DNA of 64,000 nucleotides from Arthrobacter sp. ISL-95. Lineage in GTDB: Bacteria > Actinomycetota > Actinomycetes > Actinomycetales > Micrococcaceae. The notes beneath the pieces are model-generated. The model was not told where the DNA came from, did not search any database, and saw only the letters and a program-made list of their open reading frames with translations. The translations under genes and the position numbers were made by a program. Positions 56,501 to 64,000 of this stretch are shown here, in pieces; the first letter of the stretch is position 1, and every line of letters begins with the position of its first letter. The DNA lies in assembly GCF_018613695.1 (NCBI RefSeq), contig NZ_JAGGPR010000005.1, positions 803,571 through 867,570 on the forward strand. Direction: 5' to 3'.

Positions 56501-57691
56501 ATGCGGTTACTTCACACTTCCGATTGGCACCTTGGCCGGTCATTCCACGGCGTTGGCATGCTTGACGCCCAACGAAACTTTGTGGACCAGTTGGTATCGC
56601 TGGTGGAATCCAAGTCCGTTGATGTCGTGCTGATCGCCGGAGACGTCTATGACCGCGCTTTGCCCGGACTGGATGTGGTCAAACTGCTTGATGACGCCCT
56701 AGTGCGCATCACGCAGGCGGGGGCCGCCGTGGTTTTGACCAGTGGCAACCACGACTCCGCCATCCGGTTGGGCTTTGCCTCCCGCCTGCTGGAACGAGGG
56801 GGAGTTCACCTCAGGACGCAGGTGGAGGAACTTGACGTACCAGTGTTGTTCCCCTTCGGAGAGGACGGGCATGGCAAGGACCGTGCGGGGATTGGCCAGG
56901 TGGCTGTCTACGGCATCCCCTACCTTGAACCCCGGCTTGTCGCTGAACGGTTGGGCGCTGAGAATGCCAACCATTTTGATGTCACCCTCGCCGCGGTGGA
57001 CCGGATCCGGAAGGATGTTGAGAATCGCCGCGCAGCAGGACCCGTTTATCCGGTAGTTCTTGCCCATACCTTTGCCAGCGGCGGCATTACCTCGGAGAGC
57101 GAACGGGATCTGAGCATCGGTGGCTTGGGCGCAGTTCCACTGGATCTCTTTGAAAACTTCGCTTACACCGCACTGGGTCACCTCCACGGGCGGCAGGAGC
57201 TGGCCCCCAATGTCCGCTACTCCGGTTCTCCCTTGGCTTATTCATTTTCAGAAGCCAAGCACCACAAAGGCGCATGGCTTCTGGACCTTGACTCAGACGG
57301 TGCGATCGCTGTTGAGGAAGCTCTGTGGGATGCGCCCAAAGCACTGGCCACGTTGCGCGGAACGCTGGAGGAACTGCTGGGGGCTGAGGAGCACGCCTGG
57401 GCAGAGACTGCTTATTGCCAGGTCACCCTAACGGATCCACAACGGCCTGCGCAGGCCATGGAGAGGGTGCGCGCACGTTTCCCGGACACTTTGGTTCTCT
57501 CTTTCGATCCTCAAGGTGCCGAGGCGCGGGCGTCTACCAGTTACAGCAGTCGGCTCGCTGCGGCAGAAGATGACCTAGAAGTTTGCTGTGGCTTCCTGGA
57601 ACATGTCAGGGACCGTGGTGCGAACCAAGCAGAAGAAGCCGCACTGCGCGAGGCACTTGAAGCCGTCCGGTTGCAGGAGGCCGAGCTGTGA
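56501..57691 (+). CDS. sbcD: Exonuclease SbcCD, subunit D
   Basis: Mre11-type manganese nuclease that cuts hairpins and blocked DNA ends. The 396-residue protein has MRLLHTSDWHLGRSFHG, IAGDVYDR, SGNHDSAIRLGF and, further on, YTALGHLHGRQ, the calcineurin-like phosphoesterase motifs. It overlaps sbcC by 4 bases (GTGA), which balances production of the two subunits. Length is normal for the family. Confidence 0.95.
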   Translation: MRLLHTSDWHLGRSFHGVGMLDAQRNFVDQLVSLVESKSVDVVLIAGDVYDRALPGLDVVKLLDDALVRITQAGAAVVLTSGNHDSAIRLGFASRLLERGGVHLRTQVEELDVPVLFPFGEDGHGKDRAGIGQVAVYGIPYLEPRLVAERLGAENANHFDVTLAAVDRIRKDVENRRAAGPVYPVVLAHTFASGGITSESERDLSIGGLGAVPLDLFENFAYTALGHLHGRQELAPNVRYSGSPLAYSFSEAKHHKGAWLLDLDSDGAIAVEEALWDAPKALATLRGTLEELLGAEEHAWAETAYCQVTLTDPQRPAQAMERVRARFPDTLVLSFDPQGAEARASTSYSSRLAAAEDDLEVCCGFLEHVRDRGANQAEEAALREALEAVRLQEAEL

Positions 57692-60600
57692 GAATTCATC
57701 GTTTGGACATTGAAGCTTTCGGACCGTTTGCCACGCCCCAACACATTGACTTTGACCAGCTCAGTGCACAGGGCCTTTTCCTCCTCAACGGTGCTACAGG
57801 GGCTGGAAAGACCAGCATTCTGGATGCCATCTGTTTCGCCCTGTACGGGTCCGTTCCGGGAGTTCGCCAGGAAGGGAAGCGGCTGCGAAGCGACCACGCC
57901 GCGCCAGGCGCGGAGCCGCGTGTGGTCTGTGAATTCTCCGCGCGTGGCCGCCGTTTTGAAGTGACGCGATCTCCGGCGTGGGACCGGCCCAGCGCCCGCG
58001 GCCGCAATGGATTCACTACCCAGCAAGCCAAGACCCTCCTCCGGGAACGCGAAGCCGGGAGCTGGGAGGAAAAATCTTCCAGAAATGATGAGGTAGGTGC
58101 GGAGCTCTCGGACGTCCTTGGTATGGACCGGGAGCAGTTTACCCGTGTGGTCATGTTGCCACAGGGCGACTTCGCGGCTTTCCTGAGGTCCAAGGCCAAC
58201 GACCGGCTGGACCTCCTTCAGAAATTGTTCGGCACACAACGATTTGAAGCCGTTGAACGCCAGCTGCTGAAACAAGCAGCCGAGGCCACCCGTGCCGTGG
58301 AGGAGAACGCTTCGGAGCTCAAGCTGTTGCTGGAACGGGTGGCCTCGGAGCAGGACCATCTGAATCTTCCTGCAGCTACCACTCCTGCCTCGGGGAAGGA
58401 GCCGAACCAGGACTCTGGACACGAGTCTGGATGGGGGCCTGGACAGGATCCAGAGGCCTGGCTGGCTGGCGTAGAGGCAGAAGTTAAAGCTGAATGGAAG
58501 CGTCGGCAGGATAAGGCTGCGGAGGCAGAGTCCGTGTCTACCCGCCTTTTGGAACAATTCCAGGAGGCTCAGGAGCGCTCGCTCAGGCATGGTCGGCTGG
58601 GCGCTGCGATGCAGCGGCGGGTGCTGCTCGAACTGGGAGCGCCCCGGGCAATGGAGAACAAGGAGACACTCGGAAAGCACCGGCGAGCCGCCGTTCTCAG
58701 CGGGCAACTGGAAGCAGTTGTTTCGACAGCGCGCAAGTTCGAAGCCGCCGCAGTGCGGGCTGCCGGCATCCGCGAGAAGGTCGGGGAAGCGGGCTTGGAC
58801 GCCGCCACTACGGACGTCGCGCTGGAAACGGTCAAGGCCGTCTGCGCAGTCGTTGAGGCCAGGCTTTCCGATGAGCAGCGCTTGGAAGCCATCACGGACC
58901 GTCTGGCGACCATGCGTGGTGACTTGGCCGAGCACCAGGCTTCTGCCGGGGCTTCGGCCTCCGTGCTGGAACAGTTGCGCGTAGACGTGTCCACCGTGGA
59001 GTCAGAGATCCAGCCTCTGGAACCTTTGGCTGGCGAACTTACGGAACTGGAGCGGGAGGCTGTTGGTGCCGCCGAGCTGGTGGGGATTGTGGCCCGCCAC
59101 GCAACTGCCAGCCGGGAGTTGGACGGAATTACCCGTGAGCATCTCCAGGCCAGGACGGCATCGCAGGACCTCCGGCAGAAGTGGCTTGATGTCCGGGAAC
59201 TGCGTCTGGCCAACGCAGCCGGGGAGCTGGCTGCGGTGTTGGAGAGCGGCAAACCGTGCGCCGTTTGTGGAAGCGAAGAACATCCCAACCCCGCCGAAGC
59301 TGTGCAGACAGCACTCTCCCTCGCCCAGGAAGAGGAAGAAGCCAAGGAACGTTTTGAGGCCAGTGAAAAGGCCCTTGAGAGCATCGCTGAGCAGCTTTCC
59401 TCCGCAGCACAGGTGCTCGCCGGGTTGGTGGCGCAGGGCGGTTCAGTGGATGCTGCTGAAGCAGAGTCCAAGCGGGTTTCCGCCCATGAGGCTGCCTCGG
59501 CGGCACGCAAGGCGGCAGGGGAGTTGGAGAGGCTTCGCGCCCGGCACGAGGCCCTCAGCAAGCGAATCGCACTGGTGCAGCAAGAGCACGATGCTTCCGT
59601 GAATGCAGCGGCCCGGGCGTCGTCGGCAGTGCACCTGCTTCAGGAGCAATGTGCTGCCCTCGAAACAGAACTTGCCGGTTTGAAGGACGGCTTCCCCAGC
59701 CTTCGCGAACGGTTGGAAGCGCTCATGGCTGAGCGCGGGCTCCTGCAAGCAGCCGTGGATGCAGAGCGGGGACTGGAACAGGCAAAACAAGCCTGTGAAG
59801 ACGCCGCCGCTTCCCTTGAAAAAGCACTGGCGGAATCCGGATTTGTTTCCGCCGACGAAGTCCGCCGGGAAATCCTCTCGCCGGCCGATGTTGTGGGCCT
59901 CGAAAAAGACCTGGCCGATTTCGAGGCTGAATCGTCCCGCTTGGATGAGCTGTTTGCCGGGGAGGACCTGGTCCTTGCTGCCAAGGAGGCCAGCGTGGGC
60001 GAACTCCCCTTGGCAGAGGATGAACTTGCTGAATCGAAGCTTCTGGCTTCCAACGCCGCGGACGATGCACGGGCCAAGGCATTGTCGGCTGGGCTTGCTG
60101 AAAAGTCCGCGGACACTGTCGCCAGGCTGGCGAAGGAGTACCGGACCCTGGCCCATGCCGGAAGGGAGCCAAGGAACCGGGCGCATATGCTGGCGGAATT
60201 GGCGGACTCCGTCAGGGGATCGGGCGACAACAACTACCGGATGAGCCTGAACACCTATGTCCTGGCAGCAAGGCTGGAACAGGTGGCCATTGCAGCTTCT
60301 GAGCGGCTCGTGGCCATGAGCGATGGCAGATACACGTTGCAACATACGGACGCCAAGGCTGCCAGAGGTGCAAAATCGGGCCTCGGTCTTGAAGTCGTCG
60401 ACGAGTGGACTGGTCAGCGGCGGGACACTTCCACGCTATCCGGCGGTGAATCCTTCATGGCTTCGCTGTCTCTGGCGCTTGGCCTCGCCGATGTCGTCCA
60501 GCAGGAGGCCGGCGGAGTGGATATCGAGACACTGTTTGTTGACGAAGGCTTCGGCAGTCTGGATGAGCAATCCCTGGAGCAAGTGATGGACGCCCTTGAA

Positions 60601-60738
60601 GGACTGCGCGACGGCGGCCGGGTAGTGGGCCTTGTCAGTCACGTCGGGGAGATGAAGCAGCGAATCACCAACCAGCTGCAGGTGATCAAGGGCAGGCATG
60701 GTTCCAGCGTGCGGATTGCAGAAGCTGTTCCGGTCTGA
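57688..60738 (+). CDS. sbcC: Exonuclease SbcCD, subunit C
   Basis: Rad50-type SMC ATPase that forms a complex with SbcD. The 1016-residue protein has the N-terminal Walker A NGATGAGKTSILDAICFALYG in pieces (GATGAGKTS), the Q-loop QGDFAAFL, a long coiled coil with a zinc-hook-like CAVC (near residue 528, in GKPCAVCGSEEHPNP), and C-terminal LSGGESFMASLSLALG, then LFVDEGFGSLDE (Walker B). A short Gly/Asp/Gln-rich insertion near residues 230-252 is unusual. GTG at 57688 overlaps sbcD. Confidence 0.94.
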   Translation: MRIHRLDIEAFGPFATPQHIDFDQLSAQGLFLLNGATGAGKTSILDAICFALYGSVPGVRQEGKRLRSDHAAPGAEPRVVCEFSARGRRFEVTRSPAWDRPSARGRNGFTTQQAKTLLREREAGSWEEKSSRNDEVGAELSDVLGMDREQFTRVVMLPQGDFAAFLRSKANDRLDLLQKLFGTQRFEAVERQLLKQAAEATRAVEENASELKLLLERVASEQDHLNLPAATTPASGKEPNQDSGHESGWGPGQDPEAWLAGVEAEVKAEWKRRQDKAAEAESVSTRLLEQFQEAQERSLRHGRLGAAMQRRVLLELGAPRAMENKETLGKHRRAAVLSGQLEAVVSTARKFEAAAVRAAGIREKVGEAGLDAATTDVALETVKAVCAVVEARLSDEQRLEAITDRLATMRGDLAEHQASAGASASVLEQLRVDVSTVESEIQPLEPLAGELTELEREAVGAAELVGIVARHATASRELDGITREHLQARTASQDLRQKWLDVRELRLANAAGELAAVLESGKPCAVCGSEEHPNPAEAVQTALSLAQEEEEAKERFEASEKALESIAEQLSSAAQVLAGLVAQGGSVDAAEAESKRVSAHEAASAARKAAGELERLRARHEALSKRIALVQQEHDASVNAAARASSAVHLLQEQCAALETELAGLKDGFPSLRERLEALMAERGLLQAAVDAERGLEQAKQACEDAAASLEKALAESGFVSADEVRREILSPADVVGLEKDLADFEAESSRLDELFAGEDLVLAAKEASVGELPLAEDELAESKLLASNAADDARAKALSAGLAEKSADTVARLAKEYRTLAHAGREPRNRAHMLAELADSVRGSGDNNYRMSLNTYVLAARLEQVAIAASERLVAMSDGRYTLQHTDAKAARGAKSGLGLEVVDEWTGQRRDTSTLSGGESFMASLSLALGLADVVQQEAGGVDIETLFVDEGFGSLDEQSLEQVMDALEGLRDGGRVVGLVSHVGEMKQRITNQLQVIKGRHGSSVRIAEAVPV

Positions 60739-60749
60739 GACGTATCCGA

Positions 60750-60755
60750 TAGACT
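60750..60755 (+). promoter_or_regulatory. Candidate -10 box for the MFS gene
   Basis: TAGACT just after sbcC. Transcription would start near 60762 and give a leader of about 63 bases that contains two nested stems and a four-codon frame. Confidence 0.55.
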
Positions 60756-60761
60756 TAAGCC

Positions 60762-60824
60762 GTTACACCGGGTCGCGCGCATCGGGAGGAGGGACGATGC
60801 GCATTCTTTAGCGAACCCGGATTA
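60762..60824 (+). promoter_or_regulatory. Structured leader with nested stems and a short reading frame
   Basis: Inner stem GCGCATCG (60777-60784) pairs perfectly with CGATGCGC (60795-60802), showing GGAGGAGGGA in a 10-base loop. Outer stem 60768-60775 pairs with 60812-60820 over 8 bp with one bulged A, ending four bases before the MFS ATG. The layout resembles translation attenuators of resistance genes. Confidence 0.6.
60797..60811 (+). CDS. Four-codon leader reading frame MRIL
   Basis: ATG CGC ATT CTT TAG, encoding Met-Arg-Ile-Leu. A strong ribosome binding site, GGGAGGAGGG, ends about three bases before its ATG, while the downstream MFS gene has only a weak one (GGA) of its own. Its stop lies 13 bases before the MFS start, which would allow reinitiation. 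It is too short to be a functional protein; a regulatory role is inferred. Confidence 0.45.
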   Translation: MRIL

Positions 60825-62234
60825 ATGGAAAAAACTTCTGTAGCTTCACAGCCTGCATCGCAGGCTCCCTCACGCCCCTCACGCTTGCCGGGCCGTTTCG
60901 CGCGGCTTCCCGAATTGGCGGGACCTGGCTTCCTGCCCTTGGGACTCTTCGCCAGGCTTCCCTTGGCCATGCTGACAGTGGGCACCCTGACCCTGGTCAC
61001 AGCCGTCAGCCACTCCTACGCAATCGGGGGTATGGCGGCCGGAGCGGTCGGCATCGGCTCGGCCTTGGGTGCTCCCGTCCTGGGCTCTTTGGCCGATAGG
61101 GCCGGCCAACGGATTGTGCTGCTTATGGCAGCAGTCATCAACACCCTTGCCGTAGCGGGACTCCTTGCTGCTGCGTACCTCACCACTGGCTATGGTTCCG
61201 TGGGCGAGGCCGTTGGTGTTTTCATTGCAGCTTTCCTCGCTGGAGCCAGCTGTCCCCAGGTGGGTCCCATGGCCCGTGTTCGGTGGATGGCGCTGACTAC
61301 CCGTAATCTATCCGCAGCCAACGGGGGCAGAAGTGTCGCCGCCAACCGGGCTGACCTGGACACCGCACTGTCCTATGAAGGCACCGCGGACGAGGTCACT
61401 TTCGTTCTGGGCCCTGCCCTGGTGGGTGTCCTGGCAAGCCTGGTGGCACCATGGTTGCCGCTCGCTTTGGCCGCTGTCATGACCATCACCTTGGTTCCTG
61501 CCTTCGCGCTCCATCCAAGCCGTCATGCGGTGGTGCCCGCACCCCGGAAGCCCCGTGCCGGCCTGAAGCCCTCCAGTGGACAAGATCCTTCCAGCGGCGA
61601 TCAGCCTTCCAATGGACAAGAGCCTGCCGGTGGGCAATCCACGCAGGTGACTCAGCAGCGGCGCAACCGTTGGGCCGGTGCTGTGGTGGCCGTTCCGGTG
61701 GTGGCCATGGTGTGCATGGGTACCTTTTTCGGAGCCACGCAGAACGCGCTCAGTGCCTTCTCGGCGGAGTACGCCACGGCCGAGATCGCTGGTCTCCTGT
61801 ATGCCGTCATGGGACTCAGTTCAGCTGCGGCGGCGCTGTCCGTAGCTTTTTGGCCGCAACGGTTCAGCCTGGCTTCCCGTTGGGTTGCCGCAGCGCTGGC
61901 GATGTCCGTTTTGTCGCTCCTGCTGCTTCTCCCGGCTGGTATTTGGCCCATGATCTTTGTCCTGCTGGTACTGGGCATTCCCGTGGGGCCGGTAATGGTC
62001 ACTGTCTTCAGCATCGGCGGCGTGGTGGCTCCGGCCGGTCGCATGGCCACAGTGATGACGGCGCTCGCCAGTGGAATCGTGGCCGGAACAGCGTTGGGCT
62101 CCTACCTGGCCGGGCAATTGGCGCAAACGCAGGGACCGGGTGCGGCCTTCGTTGTTTCAATGGCTGCTGCGGCAGGACTGTTGCTGCTGGGTGTTCTTAC
62201 GTCCTTGGTGATGAAGCGCCGGCCTCAGTCGTAG
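60825..62234 (+). CDS. MFS transporter
   Basis: A 469-residue major facilitator protein with about twelve hydrophobic helices split by a cytosolic loop near residues 232-275 with repeated SSGQDPSSGDQPSNGQEP-type sequence. The conserved loop between helices 2 and 3 reads GSLADRAGQR. It looks like a drug or metabolite efflux carrier of unknown substrate. ATG at 60825 is preceded by a structured leader and lacks a strong ribosome binding site. Its 3' end overlaps that of the convergent TetR gene by 10 bases. Confidence 0.88.
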   Translation: MEKTSVASQPASQAPSRPSRLPGRFARLPELAGPGFLPLGLFARLPLAMLTVGTLTLVTAVSHSYAIGGMAAGAVGIGSALGAPVLGSLADRAGQRIVLLMAAVINTLAVAGLLAAAYLTTGYGSVGEAVGVFIAAFLAGASCPQVGPMARVRWMALTTRNLSAANGGRSVAANRADLDTALSYEGTADEVTFVLGPALVGVLASLVAPWLPLALAAVMTITLVPAFALHPSRHAVVPAPRKPRAGLKPSSGQDPSSGDQPSNGQEPAGGQSTQVTQQRRNRWAGAVVAVPVVAMVCMGTFFGATQNALSAFSAEYATAEIAGLLYAVMGLSSAAAALSVAFWPQRFSLASRWVAAALAMSVLSLLLLLPAGIWPMIFVLLVLGIPVGPVMVTVFSIGGVVAPAGRMATVMTALASGIVAGTALGSYLAGQLAQTQGPGAAFVVSMAAAAGLLLLGVLTSLVMKRRPQS

Positions 62235-62836
62235 TGGAGTGCTCCTGCGAGTGAGACGGCCATGAGTTCCACCAAGCGGAGTGACCGTTCTTCATTGGGG
62301 TCGGCCAAATGCTGCATGCTGATGCCGTCAATCCCGGAAATGAACAAGCGTGTAATGTCCTCCAAGTTGGCAGGGACAGGTTCTCCGGCGGCTTCGGCGG
62401 CGGCACGGAAAAGCTCCAGTGTTGAGCTGACCCAGCCGTCGTACATGGAACGGTTCATGAGCAAGGCCTGGGGCTGGTCTTCGGTCTCTACACGGAATCG
62501 CCGGAGCAGCAGTTCAAAGGTAGTGACCTGCTCATGCGGGTTCTCCAGCATGCGGCTCCAGATGCGTCGTGCATGGGCGCCCACAATGTGGCGTAATCCC
62601 ATTCCGGGATCGGCCACGGGCTCCAAGGCCTTGGCGTAGTCCCTGCTGAGGAAGTTGTAGACCTCTTCAAGCAGTTCGTCCTTGCTCCGGAAGCAATAAT
62701 GCAGTGCGGCAAGCGGGGCATCGGCTTCAGTGGCGATTCGTCGCGTGGTTGCAGAGGCGAGGCCGTCCTGGGCGATCACCCTTGCCGCGGCTTCGACGAA
62801 TTGCAGCCGCCTTTCCTCGGCGGGAACCCTGGCCAT
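62225..62836 (-). CDS. TetR/AcrR family transcriptional regulator
   Basis: A 203-residue regulator. The N-terminal helix-turn-helix is seen in EERRLQFVEAAARVIAQDG followed by SATTRRIATEADAPLAALHYCFRSKDELLEEVY. The C-terminal ligand domain is helical with WVSSTLELF and ISGIDGI. ATG at 62836 follows GAAGGTGA. It faces the MFS gene tail to tail and is divergent from the amidohydrolase gene, with possible operator repeats between the two. Its targets are probably itself and the amidohydrolase, and perhaps the MFS gene. Confidence 0.92.
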   Translation of the reverse strand: MARVPAEERRLQFVEAAARVIAQDGLASATTRRIATEADAPLAALHYCFRSKDELLEEVYNFLSRDYAKALEPVADPGMGLRHIVGAHARRIWSRMLENPHEQVTTFELLLRRFRVETEDQPQALLMNRSMYDGWVSSTLELFRAAAEAAGEPVPANLEDITRLFISGIDGISMQHLADPNEERSLRLVELMAVSLAGALHYD

Positions 62837-62953
62837 TCATTCACCTTCTTCTTTTTCACACGGTCTCATCGATCCTAGGCGCTATCCGACGTGGCGTCCG
62901 TGCGACCGTGCCGGGGGCGGAGAACTCCTCGAAAGAAATTTTACGCCAAACCT

Positions 62954-62983
62954 AGTCAAGTGACCCAGTCAAGCGACATACTT
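62954..62983 (+). promoter_or_regulatory. Candidate regulator site and promoter upstream of the amidohydrolase
   Basis: Direct repeats AGTCAAGTGAC (62954-62964) and AGTCAAGCGAC (62967-62977) are followed by a CATACT -10-like box (62978-62983). The first repeat contains the palindrome GTCA-AG-TGAC. A TetR-type repressor could act here. Confidence 0.45.
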
Positions 62984-63037
62984 CTTTCAGGAACGTTGTC
63001 TGCATCACATTCAGATGCGGTGAACTGAGGAGAACCG

Positions 63038-64000
63038 ATGGAAGATTTCGCTGATCTGGTGATCATGAATGCCTCGGTCCACACCATGGACCCGGCGGCA
63101 CCACATCGCAAAAGCGACGCCGTGGCCGTCAAGGGCGGCCGCATTGCCGCGCTGGGCTACAAAGAAGTGAGTCAGTGGATCGGGCCCGCCACACGCGTCA
63201 TCGATGCCGCGGGCGGTGCTGTCATTCCAGGCATCAACGACGCGCACCTGCACTTCGTTTCAGCGGCCATGGCCGCCTTTGGCTATGTGCGCTTGGAGCC
63301 GGCCGTGGCCCCTGACTGGGCGGCCGTGGTCGACGTCGTGGAGGCAGCGCCAGCGGGGGAGGACGACTGGGTGCGTGCCCATGGCTGGGACGAAGCCCTG
63401 CTGGGACCGGCGCAGGGGTTCCTGCTCGACGCCAGGCCGGACACGCCCGTGGTGGCCTTTGACAGCACAGGGCATCAGTTGTTGGCCAACAGGGAAGCCC
63501 TGAGAAGGGCCGGTATTGACGCCGCAACACCGGACGTTGACGGGGGTGTTATATCGAGGGCTTCCTGCGGCAGCCCTACCGGCCTGCTGCAGGACGGAGC
63601 CATGGAACTTCTCTCGCGGGCAATGCCACCGGTGCCTCGATCCACCCTGCAGCCCGCCCTGCTCGCATTGCAAGAGCACCTGCATTCGCTGGGTATCACC
63701 TCGCTCACCGATCCAGGCCTGGGTCCGGCAAGCGCGGGACTCATGGATGGCGCAGGTTCGACGGCGGCACTTGAGTTACTGGGCGACCTCGCCGAGTCGA
63801 ACCAACTGACGCTGCGTATCAATGTCCTGATGCTCTTCGCGGGAACCGGGGGAGCTAATGCCCATGCGGTTGAGGCAGGCCTGCACAGCGGACTGGCGGC
63901 TGCGTACACGAACCGCGGCATCAATCCGGAGCAGTTGCGGATCGCGGGCGTCAAGATCTTTGCCGATGGCATTCCCCGCAGCGGCACCGCGTGGATGAGC
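63038..64000 (+). CDS. Amidohydrolase family protein (YtcJ-like), 3' end outside window
   Basis: The 321 visible residues form the start of a YtcJ-like amidohydrolase. A beta-sandwich lead (DLVIMNASVHTMD, DAVAVKGGRIAALG) passes into PGINDAHLHFVS with the first metal histidines, then AFDSTGHQLLANREAL and VKIFADGIPRSGTAW, family motifs. ATG at 63038 follows GAGGAGAA. The frame runs to the last base without a stop. Substrates of this family include N-substituted formamides and other amides; none can be fixed here. A TetR regulator gene is divergent 201 bases upstream. Confidence 0.9.
   Translation, partial: MEDFADLVIMNASVHTMDPAAPHRKSDAVAVKGGRIAALGYKEVSQWIGPATRVIDAAGGAVIPGINDAHLHFVSAAMAAFGYVRLEPAVAPDWAAVVDVVEAAPAGEDDWVRAHGWDEALLGPAQGFLLDARPDTPVVAFDSTGHQLLANREALRRAGIDAATPDVDGGVISRASCGSPTGLLQDGAMELLSRAMPPVPRSTLQPALLALQEHLHSLGITSLTDPGLGPASAGLMDGAGSTAALELLGDLAESNQLTLRINVLMLFAGTGGANAHAVEAGLHSGLAAAYTNRGINPEQLRIAGVKIFADGIPRSGTAWMS

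Noticed and set aside
57541..58935. Antisense frame of 464 codons opposite sbcD/sbcC
   Set aside because: It spans the junction of two well-conserved genes and shows no motif of its own.

Overview
The window reads as a chromosomal segment of a high-GC actinobacterium of the family Micrococcaceae, most like Arthrobacter or Paenarthrobacter. The reasons are the codon bias, a NucS mismatch endonuclease, DUF3039, DUF2550 and DUF2017 genes, and the gene order. From memory that order follows the Mycobacterium tuberculosis run argS-lysA-hom-thrC-thrB-rho-prfA-prmC-tsaC-wecA-atp operon, then nucS, a YbbN-like gene, pncB-clpS-DUF2017, murI-MBL-rph-rdgB, with lineage-specific genes inserted and a few losses. 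No rRNA, tRNA, CRISPR array, transposase or prophage gene was seen.

Layout. 1-6097: a tightly packed aspartate-family amino acid operon (argS end, lysA, hom, thrC, thrB). 6098-13519: rho with a repeat-bearing N-terminal extension, a 120-bp nested inverted repeat where rpmE is expected, then prfA, prmC, a TsaC-like gene and two glycosyltransferases. 13800-23416: wecA, atpI, an AtpZ-like gene and the complete F1Fo ATP synthase operon atpBEFHAGDC, followed by a DUF2550 gene. 23422-27218: a membrane esterase coupled to a rhomboid-like/lysyl-PG synthase fusion. 27396-32536: a cold shock gene, nagA, nucS, a small zinc-ribbon-like protein, a hydrolase and an AI-2E family transporter. 32753-42237: an unrecognised membrane protein, a cysteine-free thioredoxin-TPR protein, an Old Yellow Enzyme, an ABC exporter, nagB, and a DUF3039/helicase pair. 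42320-48657: pncA-pncB (minus) divergent from clpS-DUF2017, then murI-MBL-rph-rdgB. 48778-56432: a DedA protein, a YtrA-type regulator with ABC transporter, a BRCT exonuclease, DUF4395, an ADP-ribosylglycohydrolase, two DUF202 proteins and an aquaporin. 56501-64000: sbcD-sbcC, an MFS transporter behind a structured leader with a four-codon reading frame, a convergent TetR regulator, and the start of an amidohydrolase cut by the window end.

The genes are mostly core: amino acid and NAD synthesis or salvage, translation termination, ATP synthesis, envelope polymer synthesis, amino sugar use (nagA, nagB) and DNA repair (nucS, sbcCD). The most distinctive signals are regulatory. About fifteen genes carry a TANNNT -10 box exactly 6-7 bases before the start codon, the layout of leaderless mRNAs. 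Four of the six convergent gene pairs are separated by perfect 16-18 bp hairpins. The MFS gene has a two-stem leader whose inner loop displays the ribosome binding site of a Met-Arg-Ile-Leu reading frame. Functions given are read from sequence motifs and family knowledge; no database search was run.
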